The notes beneath the pieces were generated by a model. The model did no database searches and was not told where the DNA came from. It worked only from the letters and a program-made list of their open reading frames with translations. Below are positions 52,475-61,556 of a DNA stretch of 64,000 nucleotides, one piece after another. Positions within the stretch are counted from its first letter, which is position 1. Each line of letters begins with the position of its first letter. The position numbers and the translations under genes are program-made. This DNA comes from Labrys miyagiensis (GTDB lineage: Bacteria > Pseudomonadota > Alphaproteobacteria > Rhizobiales > Labraceae). Where the stretch lies: NCBI RefSeq assembly GCF_030160835.1, contig NZ_BSPC01000023.1, positions 1 to 64,000 on the forward strand. Reading direction: 5' to 3'.

Positions 52475-52555
52475 GGTCACTCCGCCTGAACCGGCAGGCG
52501 CCACCATCCTTTCGGCACGCCGGCGCCCTTCCTATTATGGGTCTTACTTACCCAT

Positions 52556-52599
52556 AGCGGCAATACATTGATAGCCCCACAGCGGCAATACATTGATAG
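52556..52599. repeat. Tandem 19-bp direct repeat
   Basis: AGCGGCAATACATTGATAG at 52556-52574 is repeated exactly at 52581-52599, period 25. It lies upstream of the glycosyltransferase gene and downstream of the permease gene (both minus strand). Confidence 0.8.
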
Positions 52600-52672
52600 T
52601 GAGTCCTCCAACATGAAGCGGCCCATTCACCGGGAATGGGCCGCGCCGGTCTCGGTCGAAAGGGCTGGAGCC

Positions 52673-53725
52673 TTACACCTTCCGGCGCTTGTTCCGGCGA
52701 TACTGATCGATCACCACGGCCGTCACGATGATGGCGCCGAGCACGATCTGCTGCGGGGCGGCCTGGACGCCCACGAAGGTGAATCCGGACTGCACCACGC
52801 TGAGGATGAGGAGGCCGATCACGGTGGAAGTGATGCGTCCGACACCACCGGAGAGCGAGGTACCGCCGATCACCACTGCGGCGATGGCCTGCAGCTCATA
52901 GCCGAGGCCCGCACCCGCCTGGCCGGAGCCGGCCCGCGCAATCTGCACCACGCCGGCGAGACCCGAGAGCAGGCCGGCAATGCCGTAGACTTTCACCAGA
53001 TGCCATTTCACGTCGATGCCGGAGACACGCGCGGCCTGCATGTTCGAACCGATGGCATAGGTGAACTTGCCATAGCGCGTGTAGCACATGGCGATGTGGA
53101 AGATCAGCGCCACCGTGAGGAAGATCACCGTGGGCACGTCCACCGAGAAGCCGAACAGTTCCACCGGCGAACCGAGCACGCGGAAGGAGGGCGTGAAGGT
53201 CGAGACGGGCTGGCCGTTCGTGTACCAGGTGGCGAAGCCGCGCGCCGAGACCATCATGCCGAGCGTGGCGATGAAGGGCGGCACACTGGCATAGGCGATC
53301 AGGGCGCCGTTGATGGCACCGGCGATCAGGCCGGTCGCCAGGCCCGCGAGCACGGGTATGATGAAGGGCAGGTCCGTGAGATGGGAATAGACCACCGAGC
53401 GCGCCGTGCTGACCTGCGCCAGCGAGGCCGCGATCATCGCCGTGGCGCCGACGACCGAGCCCGAGGAAAGATCGACGCCGCTGGTGATGATGGTCTGCGC
53501 CACGCCCACGGCGATGATGCCGATCACCGCCACCTGCAGGAAGATGATGCTCAGGCGGCCGGAATTGAAGAAGAAGCTCTGGCCCTTCAACGGCCAGCCG
53601 ATGGCCTCGAACACCGCAATGATGGCGGCGAGTACGACCAGAATGCTCAGTTCCTGCGGCAGCCGTCGATGCGCCTTCACGCTCGATATCTGCGGCGACT
53701 TGCCGGTTGCCTCATTCGCAGACAT
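52673..53725 (-). CDS. iatP: CUT2 ABC transporter permease, probable inositol/rhizopine type
   Basis: A 350-residue RbsC-type permease: QVAVIGIIAVGVAQTIITSGVDLSSGSV, SVPPFIATLGMMVSARGFATWYTNGQPV, the coupling loop YTRYGKFTYAIGSNMQAARVSGI and GYELQAIAAVVIGGTSLSGGVG. It resembles permeases of the inositol systems of Caulobacter and rhizobia (IatP), a judgement from memory. It is the last gene of the operon TIM-barrel enzyme, binding protein, ATPase, permease. The symbol is provisional. Confidence 0.8.
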   Translation of the reverse strand: MSANEATGKSPQISSVKAHRRLPQELSILVVLAAIIAVFEAIGWPLKGQSFFFNSGRLSIIFLQVAVIGIIAVGVAQTIITSGVDLSSGSVVGATAMIAASLAQVSTARSVVYSHLTDLPFIIPVLAGLATGLIAGAINGALIAYASVPPFIATLGMMVSARGFATWYTNGQPVSTFTPSFRVLGSPVELFGFSVDVPTVIFLTVALIFHIAMCYTRYGKFTYAIGSNMQAARVSGIDVKWHLVKVYGIAGLLSGLAGVVQIARAGSGQAGAGLGYELQAIAAVVIGGTSLSGGVGRITSTVIGLLILSVVQSGFTFVGVQAAPQQIVLGAIIVTAVVIDQYRRNKRRKV

Positions 53726-53805
53726 TGGATCCTCCAGTTCTTCTCTTTGAGCGCCCTCTGGGACGCGTTGTCGGGGTTCTTTCCAATTCCAAAACGCAAC
53801 TCGCG

Positions 53806-55335
53806 CTAGCGCGCGGCCAGTTCCATGATGCGCACCTGGTCGGCCTCGGCCCTGTCGAGGATGCCGGTGGCGTGGCCGGCATGCATGACCAGGATGCGGT
53901 CACTCATGCCCAGCACTTCGGGAAGTTCGGACGAGATCATGATCACCGCCACGCCCTCGCCCGCGAGGTTGCTGATCAAGCGGTGGATCTCCGCCTTGGC
54001 GCCGACATCGATGCCACGGGTCGGTTCATCGAGGATGAGGATGCGCGGCTTGGTGAGAAGCCAGCGGCCGATGAGCACTTTCTGCTGGTTGCCGCCCGAC
54101 AGATTCTCGATACGCTCATGCATGTTGGGCGTCTTCACGCGCAGCGTCGTGCTCATCTGGGAACAGGCGGGTCCGACCTCCGCCGAGGAGACGAAGCCGG
54201 CCTTGACAAAGCGTTGCGTCAGCACCGCCATCTGCATGTTCTCGAGGATGTCGAGAATGAGGAAACAGCCGGTGTCCTTGCGGTCTTCGGTGAGGAAGGC
54301 CATGCCATGGCGCATGGCCACCGACGGCGCCCCGATGTTGACCTTCCTGCCGTCGATCTCGATGCTGCCGCTGGAAGCGGGGGTCACGCCGAACAGGGTC
54401 TCGGCCACATTGGAGCGCCCTGCCCCAACCAGCCCGGCAAAGCCCAGGATCTCGCCGGCCCGCAGGTCGAAGGAGATGTCGTGGAAGACGCCGTTGAGGG
54501 TGAGATTCTTGACCGAGAGCACGACGTCGCCGATCGGCACCGTCTCCTTGGGAAACATCTGCGTGATCTCGCGACCCACCATGCGGCGGATGATCTCGTC
54601 GCGGGTGAGGTTCTTGGCGAGGTCCGTGCCGATATATTTGCCATCGCGAAAAATCGAGACTTCGTCAGCAATCTGGAAGAGTTCGTTCATCTTGTGCGTG
54701 ATGTAGACGATGCCCTTCCCCTGGGCCTTGAGGTCATGGATGATCTCGAAGAGGTGGGCAACCTCGGTCTCGGTGAGGGCCGAGGTGGGTTCATCCATGA
54801 TCAGCACGTCGGAATCATAGGAAACCGCCTTGGCGATCTCGACCATCTGGCGGTTGGCGACGCTGAGCGAGCCGACCTGCACCGTCGGGTCGATCCTGAT
54901 CTTGAGCTGCTCGAAGAGCTTGGCCGTGCGGCGATTGAGTTCGCCATGGTCGACGAAGCCGAAGCGGGTCAGGGGTTCGCGGCGGATCCAGACATTCTCG
55001 GCCACCGTCATGAACTGCATCAGGTTGAGCTCCTGATGAATCATGGCCACGCCATGCTCGAGGGCGTCGAGCGGACCGGCGAAATGCACCTCCTGGCCGC
55101 GCAGTTTCATGACCCCGCCATCCGGCTGGTAAACGCCCGCGATGATCTTCATCAAAGTGGACTTGCCGGCGCCATTCTCCCCCATCAGCGCGTGCACCGT
55201 TCCCGGCCGCAGCTTGAAGGAAACATTGTCGAGTGCGAGCACGCCGGGAAAGCCCTTGCGGACGCCCTCCACTTCGATGAGATAATCAGAGCTTCCAATG
55301 CCGCGGCTCGGCGCGGCCGATTGCGCAACAGCCAT
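53806..55335 (-). CDS. iatA: CUT2 ABC transporter ATP-binding protein, probable inositol/rhizopine type
   Basis: A 509-residue double-cassette ATPase: cassette 1 has [16 protein letters not shown], the signature [16 protein letters not shown] and [11 protein letters not shown]; cassette 2 has [31 protein letters not shown] and [15 protein letters not shown]. Unlike the ATPase at 24-26 kb, the second Walker B Glu is present. It is between the binding-protein and permease genes. A GGGAG site lies eight bases before ATG. The longer frame to 55431 adds basic, unlikely sequence. Confidence 0.85.
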   Translation of the reverse strand: MAVAQSAAPSRGIGSSDYLIEVEGVRKGFPGVLALDNVSFKLRPGTVHALMGENGAGKSTLMKIIAGVYQPDGGVMKLRGQEVHFAGPLDALEHGVAMIHQELNLMQFMTVAENVWIRREPLTRFGFVDHGELNRRTAKLFEQLKIRIDPTVQVGSLSVANRQMVEIAKAVSYDSDVLIMDEPTSALTETEVAHLFEIIHDLKAQGKGIVYITHKMNELFQIADEVSIFRDGKYIGTDLAKNLTRDEIIRRMVGREITQMFPKETVPIGDVVLSVKNLTLNGVFHDISFDLRAGEILGFAGLVGAGRSNVAETLFGVTPASSGSIEIDGRKVNIGAPSVAMRHGMAFLTEDRKDTGCFLILDILENMQMAVLTQRFVKAGFVSSAEVGPACSQMSTTLRVKTPNMHERIENLSGGNQQKVLIGRWLLTKPRILILDEPTRGIDVGAKAEIHRLISNLAGEGVAVIMISSELPEVLGMSDRILVMHAGHATGILDRAEADQVRIMELAAR

Positions 55336-55526
55336 CCTTGTTCTCCCTGTGCCAGCGCGCAATCCATTCAGCGAGCTTGATTGCGCTCTTAAGCCCTTGT
55401 TTCGTCGCACTTTCCTGACACGAAACGCCATCCGTTCCGCCTGAAAATGCGCCGGCCGCTACTGCGTGCTTCACCGGTTCGGATTCGCATCCAAACGCAT
55501 GCAGCAGGTGGAGAGAAAATCATGAA

Positions 55527-55550
55527 CTCCTCCGGCCATCGCCGGAGGAG
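55527..55550 (-). promoter_or_regulatory. Intercistronic hairpin between binding-protein and ATPase genes
   Basis: A perfect 10-bp stem CTCCTCCGGC / GCCGGAGGAG with loop CATC, 17 bases after the binding-protein stop. No strong T-run follows on the minus strand. This is the classical place for an mRNA-stabilising or partially terminating hairpin that raises binding-protein levels over the membrane subunits. Confidence 0.65.
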
Positions 55551-55566
55551 CCATGGCGCAGTTCAA

Positions 55567-56496
55567 TCAGTTCTTCTTGATGTATTTGTCGGCATTGGCC
55601 GGCGTCACCAGCTCGAAGGGGATCCAGACCATCGGATCGGCGATCTTCTCCCCCTTGGCGAGCTTCAGCGCGGTATCGACGGCGCCCTGCCCCTGGCCGG
55701 CAGCGTTCTGGAACACGGTCACCTGCAGGTCGCCGTCCTTCAAGGCACCGAGGCCATCCTGGGTGGCGTCGACACCGCCGACGAGGGTCTTGCCGCCAGC
55801 AATGCCCGCCTGCTTGAGGGCCTGGATGGCGCCGATGGCCATTTCGTCATTGTTGGAGACCACGGCGGCCGGCTTGATGCCGGAGGTCAGCCAGTTGGTC
55901 ATCAGGTCGATCGCCTGGGTGCGATCCCAGTTGGCAGTCTGCTTCTGCACGATCTTGATGCCGGTGCAAGGCTCCTTGGAAATGACGTCCTCGACGTCCT
56001 GCGTGCGCTGGCGGGCAGCCTGGTTGGACAATTCGCCCATGATGACCACGATGTCACCCTTGCCGCCGAGCAGCTTGCAGATTTCCTTGGTCTCGAGCGT
56101 GCCGGAATCGACCTCGTTCGAGCCCACGAAGGCCACCTTCTCGGGCAGCTTGTCTTCAGAGGGCATGCGGTTGACATAGACGAGCGGAATGCCGGCATCG
56201 GTGGCGAGCTTCGTCATCTGGGGCGTCGCGTCGGTGTCGACGGGATTGACGATGATGGCGTCGACCTTCTGGGCAATGAAGTTCTGGATCTGGCTGAGCT
56301 GCTTGTTGACGTCGTTCTGGCCGTCTTCGATCTGCAGGTTCACACCGGGCTTGGTCTTGGCATAGTCGGTCATGCCGTTGCGCAGCACGGTGAGGAAGTT
56401 GTCGTCGAATTTGGCCATGCTGACGCCGATATTCTCGGCATAGGCCGTGCCGCACAACAAGGCAGACGCGGCAAGAGCGATAAGGGTCCGTTTCAT
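55567..56496 (-). CDS. ibpA: Inositol/rhizopine-type substrate-binding protein (IbpA/MocB-like)
   Basis: A 309-residue periplasmic protein with a Sec signal (MKRTLIALAASALLCGTAYA). The mature start ENIGVSMAKFDDNFLTVLRNGM and INPVDTDATPQMT-like NPVDTDATPQMTKLA are characteristic of the IbpA/MocB group that binds myo-inositol or the rhizopine scyllo-inosamine, as I recall. It also has VNRMPSEDKLP and SNNDEMAIGAIQAL. A GGAGG site precedes ATG. Together with the TIM-barrel enzyme and MocDEF-like genes nearby, this supports a cyclitol ligand, but the exact compound is an inference. Confidence 0.8.
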   Translation of the reverse strand: MKRTLIALAASALLCGTAYAENIGVSMAKFDDNFLTVLRNGMTDYAKTKPGVNLQIEDGQNDVNKQLSQIQNFIAQKVDAIIVNPVDTDATPQMTKLATDAGIPLVYVNRMPSEDKLPEKVAFVGSNEVDSGTLETKEICKLLGGKGDIVVIMGELSNQAARQRTQDVEDVISKEPCTGIKIVQKQTANWDRTQAIDLMTNWLTSGIKPAAVVSNNDEMAIGAIQALKQAGIAGGKTLVGGVDATQDGLGALKDGDLQVTVFQNAAGQGQGAVDTALKLAKGEKIADPMVWIPFELVTPANADKYIKKN

Positions 56497-56573
56497 TGTC
56501 ATTCCTCCTGGATGTCCGGATGCACCCGTCATTTTCCGGATAATCCCCGTTCAGCGGGGAATTCGCTTGATTG

Positions 56574-57404
56574 TCAGGACATTACACCAGCCGTGATGAA
56601 AGCCATACTGGCGGCGAGAGCCTCGCGGATCTGTGAAGCATCGAGCTCTTGCACGCTCTCGGCGAAGGGCTCGAAGGAGAACGGGCCTGCATAGCCAGTG
56701 GCGCGCAAGGCCCTGATCTGGATGAGATTGCCGAGGCGGTCGGCGCCATCGACCAGCACGCGATGGCTGTCGCGCATGTCGCCGACGGTGACCGCGGCAT
56801 CATCGACCCCGGAAATGTGAACGAGGCCGGTCCGCTCCGGGAATATCGCCCCTTCACCTGCCAGGTGATGATGGAAGGTGTCGTGCACCAGCTTGAAAGT
56901 ATCGGCACCATCAACCGCATCGATGCCAGCGACGGCCTCGGACTTGCGGCGCAGCGAGCAAATCTCGAAGCCGAGCGGCTCGACGAGGCCGATCAGCCCT
57001 CTCTGCGCCAGGATGGGCTTGAGGGCCGTAAGTGCGGTGACGAGATTAGGCAGGCGCTCGGCGTCGCCTCGGCCTTCGCCGTCATTGCGGGGCACCAGCA
57101 CCAGGCCCCTGGCACCGGAGGCGGCGGCATAATCGGTGAGCTCGATCGCCTCGCGCTCACGCTCCGGCGACCAGGCGTTGAAACGCTGCAGGGCATTGAT
57201 GGAGATGATCTCGATGCCGGCCCTGCCGGCGGCCTCGGCCACATCGCCCGCCGGAGTGCCGTCGATAATGGCGTTGCCGGCAAGATCGTTGCGGATCTCG
57301 ACACGCGTGATGTCAAGCGCCTTCGCAAGCGCGAACAGCTCGGCAAGACGCAAATTCGGCGCCGCCATGTGATTGAGTGCGAAGAGCTGCGCTCCGCCTG
57401 CCAT
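56574..57404 (-). CDS. Sugar phosphate isomerase/epimerase-type TIM-barrel protein (MocC/IolI-like)
   Basis: A 276-residue xylose-isomerase-like TIM barrel: FALNHMAAPNLRLAELFALAKAL, VEIRNDLAGNAI, LVEPLGFEICSLRRKSEA, KLVHDTFHHHLAGE, GLVHISGVDD and FSFEPFAESVQ. The Glu and His of EPLGF, VHDTFHHH, HISG and FEPF form the metal site. The MocC protein of rhizopine catabolism and IolI/IolH of inositol catabolism have this fold. It is first in the transporter operon, 77 bases before the binding-protein gene. The reaction is probably isomerisation or epimerisation of a keto-inositol. Confidence 0.78.
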   Translation of the reverse strand: MAGGAQLFALNHMAAPNLRLAELFALAKALDITRVEIRNDLAGNAIIDGTPAGDVAEAAGRAGIEIISINALQRFNAWSPEREREAIELTDYAAASGARGLVLVPRNDGEGRGDAERLPNLVTALTALKPILAQRGLIGLVEPLGFEICSLRRKSEAVAGIDAVDGADTFKLVHDTFHHHLAGEGAIFPERTGLVHISGVDDAAVTVGDMRDSHRVLVDGADRLGNLIQIRALRATGYAGPFSFEPFAESVQELDASQIREALAASMAFITAGVMS

Positions 57405-57525
57405 AGACCTCTCCCTGGTGGCGCAGTGGCGCCCCTCGCTTCCAAAACCCGGCCGGGCGAGAACGCCTTGCCACCATATCAGGCTCAATCAAAATAGAAT
57501 GATTGAACCTTTTTTATTCTGAATT

Positions 57526-57539
57526 GGAATTATTATTCC
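57526..57539. promoter_or_regulatory. GGAA-N6-TTCC motif (IolR-like box) upstream of the inositol-type operon
   Basis: GGAA, six bases TTATTA, TTCC exactly fits the motif reported, as I recall, for the RpiR-type repressor IolR of Sinorhizobium inositol genes. A CAATCA/TGATTG inverted pair (57486-57505) lies nearby and may be a LacI-type or promoter element. Both lie in the A+T-rich gap upstream of the TIM-barrel gene. Confidence 0.5.
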
Positions 57540-57668
57540 ATTTTTAGGAGAGGCCTGTCAAGAGCCCTTTTGCCGCGCAGGCTCGCGCGCGATACTTTTT
57601 CGGATTGGTTCAGAAGGGCGGCATTTCGCCTTCGACACCCTTTCACCATGTCACAACCGATTGAATCT

Positions 57669-58691
57669 TCAGATGTTTTCTGGAAGATAAAGGGTGAAGG
57701 GGAGGAAGCTCTGGCTGGGAACGTCGGCGCTGCCCACCAGGCAGGCGAGGGCCATCACGCGGATTAATTCGGCCGGCAGTTGGGCCAGAGGCGTGCCGAT
57801 GACATAGGTGATCACCTCTTCCGTCAGCGCCAGATGCGAGTCGGTGGTGAGTTCGGGACAAATGGCGATAAGACCCTTCCTTCCCTCCTCCCGCAGCGCC
57901 GTGATCACGCCCTCCATGCCGCCCCCGGCGACATAAAGCCCGACGAGGTCGGGATAGCGGCGCAGCAGGCCGAACGTCGTCTCATAGGCGATGCTCGGCT
58001 CCTCCAGGTTCACGCGGCTGTCGAGCACCTCGAAATCCGGCGCGTTCTCACGGAAGTAGCTGCGCAGGCCCATCTCGCGCAGCTCATGGCCATGGAAACG
58101 ATGGCTGCCGACCATGATGCCGACCTTGCCGGTCTGGCGCGCCGTGCGGGCGATCAGCCAGCCGGCGGTACGGCCGGCCTTGAGGTTGTCGATCCCGACA
58201 TAGCCTGCGCGCAAATCCGTGGCGAAATCGGACAGCAGCGCGAAGACCGGCACACCGCGTTCCTTCAAATCCGCCACGGCCACCGCGATCAGGGGATGGT
58301 CGACCGAGACCACGGCGAGCACCTGGCACCGCTCCCCCAGCGCACGCATGCGTTCGGCGAGATGAGCAGGCGAGGTATCGCCGACATGCTCGATGAGGAC
58401 GGTGATGCGATAGTCGCGCGCCGCGGCGGCAGTCTCAGTGATCAGCTGCGCGAGTTGGCGATAGAAGCGTGAGCCCTTCAGCAGGAGGAAGCCCAGGCGC
58501 AGCAGCGGCACATCCCGATCCAGGCGCTGCGCGATCAGCCCGGCCGCGTGATAGCCAAGCGCGCTGGCGGCTTCCGCCACCCTTTTGGCCGTCTCTGGCT
58601 TTACCGGAAGGCGCGCGTTGAGTACGCGATCGACCGTCGCGGGGCTGACGCCGGCCTCTCGGGCAACATCCTGGATGGTCGGTCGGGGCAT
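57669..58691 (-). CDS. LacI family transcriptional regulator
   Basis: A 340-residue LacI-type regulator: TIQDVAREAGVSPATVDRVLNARLPVKPETAKRVAEAASALGYH, helix-turn-helix and hinge, then a periplasmic-binding-type sensor domain. It lies upstream of and on the same strand as the inositol-type transporter operon and diverges from the mocDEF-like operon, so it may control both. The effector could be a cyclitol. It belongs to the group with a long RVLN hinge. Confidence 0.88.
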   Translation of the reverse strand: MPRPTIQDVAREAGVSPATVDRVLNARLPVKPETAKRVAEAASALGYHAAGLIAQRLDRDVPLLRLGFLLLKGSRFYRQLAQLITETAAAARDYRITVLIEHVGDTSPAHLAERMRALGERCQVLAVVSVDHPLIAVAVADLKERGVPVFALLSDFATDLRAGYVGIDNLKAGRTAGWLIARTARQTGKVGIMVGSHRFHGHELREMGLRSYFRENAPDFEVLDSRVNLEEPSIAYETTFGLLRRYPDLVGLYVAGGGMEGVITALREEGRKGLIAICPELTTDSHLALTEEVITYVIGTPLAQLPAELIRVMALACLVGSADVPSQSFLPFTLYLPENI

Positions 58692-58708
58692 GTGGCTCTG
58701 ATAGTTTT

Positions 58709-58735
58709 ACATCATAATGACATTTGATTTGATGT
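58709..58735. promoter_or_regulatory. Candidate operator in the LacI / mocD-like divergent region
   Basis: ACATCA (58709-58714) and TGATGT (58730-58735) form an inverted pair with a 15-base spacer, within an A+T-rich region. Position 18 bases upstream of the LacI start suggests autoregulation. A weaker call than the operators at 27 kb. Confidence 0.4.
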
Positions 58736-58847
58736 GTTTTGATAGATACTGTCAACACCAGCTTGAGCGCCACGCCGCTGCGTCATAGCATTCCCTTCCA
58801 AGAACGGAGCGCCTGATAATAGCGGCGCCCGCGGAGGACGTTTTGCG

Positions 58848-59963
58848 ATGATACCTACCCAGCGCGATTACAGCCTGATCGGGCGCGACGCCAAGACTGC
58901 GGTCGAAAGCGGGCTCGCCGCCGCCGAATGGTATCGCTGCGATATTCCGCGCAAGCGCCTGAAGGAGCTCATGCAGCGCGAGGATGGCCCGGCGATCCGC
59001 GACACAGCCCTGTGGTTCGCGGGCCTGGCGGGCTGCGCCCTCGCCGGCAGCCTGCTCTGGGGCACCTGGTGGTGCCTGCCTTTCTTCGTGCTCTACGGCA
59101 TTCTCTACGGCACGGCGTCCGACTCGCGCTGGCATGAATGCGGCCACGGTACAGCCTTCCGTACGCGCTGGCTGAACGATGTCGTCTACAGCATCGCCTG
59201 CTTCATGATCATGCGCGAGCCGACGATCTGGCGCTGGAGCCATACGCGGCACCACACCGATACGATCATCGTCGGCCGCGACCCCGAGATCGCCGCCATG
59301 CGCCCGCCGGCCATGCTGCGGCTGCTCTCCAATATCTTCGCCATCGCCTCGACCTGGGCGGCGGTCAAGGCCGTGTTCCGCCACGCCGCCGGCCGTCTCA
59401 GCGAGGAAGAAAAGACCTTCGTGCCCGAGATGGAATGGCCCAGGGTCTTCATGACCTCCCGCATCTGGCTCGCCATCCACGCCGCCGTCATCGCCCTGGC
59501 GCTCGTCCTGCAGTCCTGGCTGCCGGTGATGTTCGTGGGGCCCCTGCCCACCATGTATGGCGGCTGGCTGATGCTCTATTTCGGCCTGACACAGCATGCC
59601 GGCCTCGCCGAGAACGTGCTCGACCACCGGCTGAACTCGCGCACCATCTACATGAACCCGTTCTTCCGCTTCGTGTACTGGAACATGAACTACCATGTGG
59701 AGCACCACATGTTCCCGATGGTGCCCTATCACGCCCTGCCCGAGCTGCACCGAGCGATGCAGGCCGATACGCCTCGCCCCTATGCCAGCACGATCGAGGC
59801 CTATCGCGAGATCATTCCCGCCCTCTTGCGCCAGATGAAGGATCCGGAGTTCTTCGTGCGCCGTACCCTTCCCTCCAGCGCTCGGCCCTATCGCCCCGAC
59901 CTGCATGGCGAGGTGGTGACCGCGGACGACCCGCGCGCCCGCTTCGCCGGCCAACATCCGTGA
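58848..59963 (+). CDS. mocD: MocD-like di-iron membrane oxygenase (fatty acid desaturase superfamily)
   Basis: A 371-residue integral membrane di-iron enzyme. The histidine boxes are HECGH (96-100), HTRHH (132-136) and HVEHH (283-287), with hydrophobic helices between. It resembles MocD, which together with MocE and MocF is needed to use methylated rhizopine (3-O-methyl-scyllo-inosamine), presumably by hydroxylating the O-methyl group so it leaves as formaldehyde. The next two genes encode its expected electron chain. A fatty acid desaturase role is the alternative, but such enzymes rarely sit in a cyclitol cluster with their own Rieske donor. Confidence 0.75.
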   Translation: MIPTQRDYSLIGRDAKTAVESGLAAAEWYRCDIPRKRLKELMQREDGPAIRDTALWFAGLAGCALAGSLLWGTWWCLPFFVLYGILYGTASDSRWHECGHGTAFRTRWLNDVVYSIACFMIMREPTIWRWSHTRHHTDTIIVGRDPEIAAMRPPAMLRLLSNIFAIASTWAAVKAVFRHAAGRLSEEEKTFVPEMEWPRVFMTSRIWLAIHAAVIALALVLQSWLPVMFVGPLPTMYGGWLMLYFGLTQHAGLAENVLDHRLNSRTIYMNPFFRFVYWNMNYHVEHHMFPMVPYHALPELHRAMQADTPRPYASTIEAYREIIPALLRQMKDPEFFVRRTLPSSARPYRPDLHGEVVTADDPRARFAGQHP

Positions 59964-59993
59964 TACAACACCTCAAGACTTTGGGAGGACCTG

Positions 59994-60311
59994 ATGACCA
60001 CAAGCTGGATCGATGCCTGCGAGGCTGACGATATCGACCAGGAAGACGTGATGCGTTTCGATCACGCCGGGCGTACCTATGCGCTCTATCGCAGCCCGGA
60101 TGATGAATATTTCGCGACCGACGGGCTGTGCACCCACGAGCAGGTGCATCTTTCCGACGGCCTCGTGATGGACGACATCATCGAATGCCCCAAGCATAAT
60201 GGCCGCTTCAACTACAAGACCGGCCAGGCCCGAGGCGCCCCCGTCTGCATCAACCTCAAGACCTATCCGGTCCGGGTTGAGGGCGGCAAAGTCCAGATCC
60301 AGCTGGGATGA
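59994..60311 (+). CDS. mocE: MocE family Rieske-type 2Fe-2S ferredoxin
   Basis: A 105-residue soluble Rieske ferredoxin. The cluster ligands are in CTH (Cys46, His48) and CPKH (Cys65, His68), separated by 16 residues; ligation of a Rieske 2Fe-2S centre is clear. It would pass electrons from the MocF-like reductase to the MocD-like oxygenase. GGGAGG precedes ATG by five bases. Its stop overlaps the next gene's ATG (ATGA). Confidence 0.88.
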   Translation: MTTSWIDACEADDIDQEDVMRFDHAGRTYALYRSPDDEYFATDGLCTHEQVHLSDGLVMDDIIECPKHNGRFNYKTGQARGAPVCINLKTYPVRVEGGKVQIQLG

Positions 60312-61552
60312 GCGCCATGCATCCCGGGATGGTCATTGTCGGAGCCGGCGAGGCCGGCGCCCGCGCCGCCTTCGCCCTGCGCGAGCAAGGCTGGACGGGA
60401 CTGGTCACGCTGATCGGCGAGGAGATCCACGCGCCCTATGAGCGTCCGCCCCTGTCGAAGGCTGCCCTCGTCGACGAGGCCCATCCGACCCCGCGCTACA
60501 TCGTCGGCCAGGAACGCTTTGCCGCCGAGGGCGTCACCCATATCGCCGACCGCGCCGTCACCACGATCGATCGCCAGATGCGCCATGTCGGTCTCAACGA
60601 CGGCAGCACGATCGCCTATGACAGGCTGCTGCTCGCCACCGGCGCGACCCCGCGCAGGCTGCCCATTCCCGGCGCGGATCATGCGGGCTGCGTGACGCTG
60701 CGCCGCTTCGAGGACGCGCTGCATCTGCGCGAGCGCTTCCGCCCCGGTGCCCGCATCGCCATCATCGGCGGCGGCTTCATCGGCCTGGAACTCGCCGCCA
60801 GCGCGTGCCAGAAGGGGGCCGAGGTCACCATCATCGAAGCCCTGCCCCGCCTGTTGAGCCGCGGCGTCCCGGCCGAGATCGCCGGGGCCGTGCAGGAGCG
60901 CCACCGCGCTGCCGGCGTCACCATCCTGTGCGGCGACGGCATTGCCGCCATTGAGGACCATGGAGCCGGCCCGGCCGTCCGCCTCGCCAGTGGCAAGCGG
61001 ATCGAGGCGGATCTGGCCGTGCTGGGCGTCGGCGCCGTGCCCAATACCAGCCTCGCGCAATCGGCCGGGCTTGCCGTCGACAACGGCATTGCCGTTGATG
61101 ACCGGCTGCGTACCAGCGATGAGACCATCCATGCCGCCGGGGATTGCTGCTCCTTCCCCCTCCCGATCTATGGCGGACGCCGCGTGCGCCTGGAATCCTG
61201 GCGCAACGCGCAGGAACAAGGCACGCATGCCGCCAAGGCGATGCTCGGGAGCAGCGAAGCCTTCGACGCGGTGCCCTGGTTCTGGTCCGACCAGTACGAC
61301 CTGTCGCTGCAGGTCGCCGGGCTGGTCGACGAAGGGCGCCAGAGTGTCCGGCGCGATGGCGCCGACGGTTCCTTCATCCTCTTCCATCTCGATGACGACG
61401 CTCGCCTCGTCGCGGCCAGCGGCATCGGACCGGGCAACGCCATTGCCAGGGACATCCGCCTCGCCGAGATGCTGATCGCCCGCCGCGCCAGACCCGATGC
61501 CGCGGCGCTCTCCGATCCGCAGACACGGCTCAAATCGCTCCTGGCGGCCTAG
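60308..61552 (+). CDS. mocF: MocF-like NAD(P)H-dependent FAD ferredoxin reductase
   Basis: A 414-residue flavoprotein of the BenC/BphA4-type reductase group: FAD motif VGAGEAG (residues 11-17), YERPPLSK, ATG loop LLLATGATPR, NAD motif GGGFIG (154-159), FAD end motif TIHAAGDCCSFP and the C-terminal W-S-D block WFWSDQYDLSLQVAGL. It reduces the Rieske ferredoxin. It overlaps mocE (ATGA) and is followed 4 bases later by the acetyltransferase gene, so all four genes are one operon. Confidence 0.88.
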   Translation: MSAMHPGMVIVGAGEAGARAAFALREQGWTGLVTLIGEEIHAPYERPPLSKAALVDEAHPTPRYIVGQERFAAEGVTHIADRAVTTIDRQMRHVGLNDGSTIAYDRLLLATGATPRRLPIPGADHAGCVTLRRFEDALHLRERFRPGARIAIIGGGFIGLELAASACQKGAEVTIIEALPRLLSRGVPAEIAGAVQERHRAAGVTILCGDGIAAIEDHGAGPAVRLASGKRIEADLAVLGVGAVPNTSLAQSAGLAVDNGIAVDDRLRTSDETIHAAGDCCSFPLPIYGGRRVRLESWRNAQEQGTHAAKAMLGSSEAFDAVPWFWSDQYDLSLQVAGLVDEGRQSVRRDGADGSFILFHLDDDARLVAASGIGPGNAIARDIRLAEMLIARRARPDAAALSDPQTRLKSLLAA

Positions 61553-61556
61553 CGCC

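Noticed and set aside
58848-59963. Simple annotation as a lipid fatty acid desaturase
   Set aside because: The histidine boxes allow it, but the operon with a Rieske ferredoxin, reductase and cyclitol-type neighbours favours a MocD-like oxygenase; kept as an alternative, not the main call.
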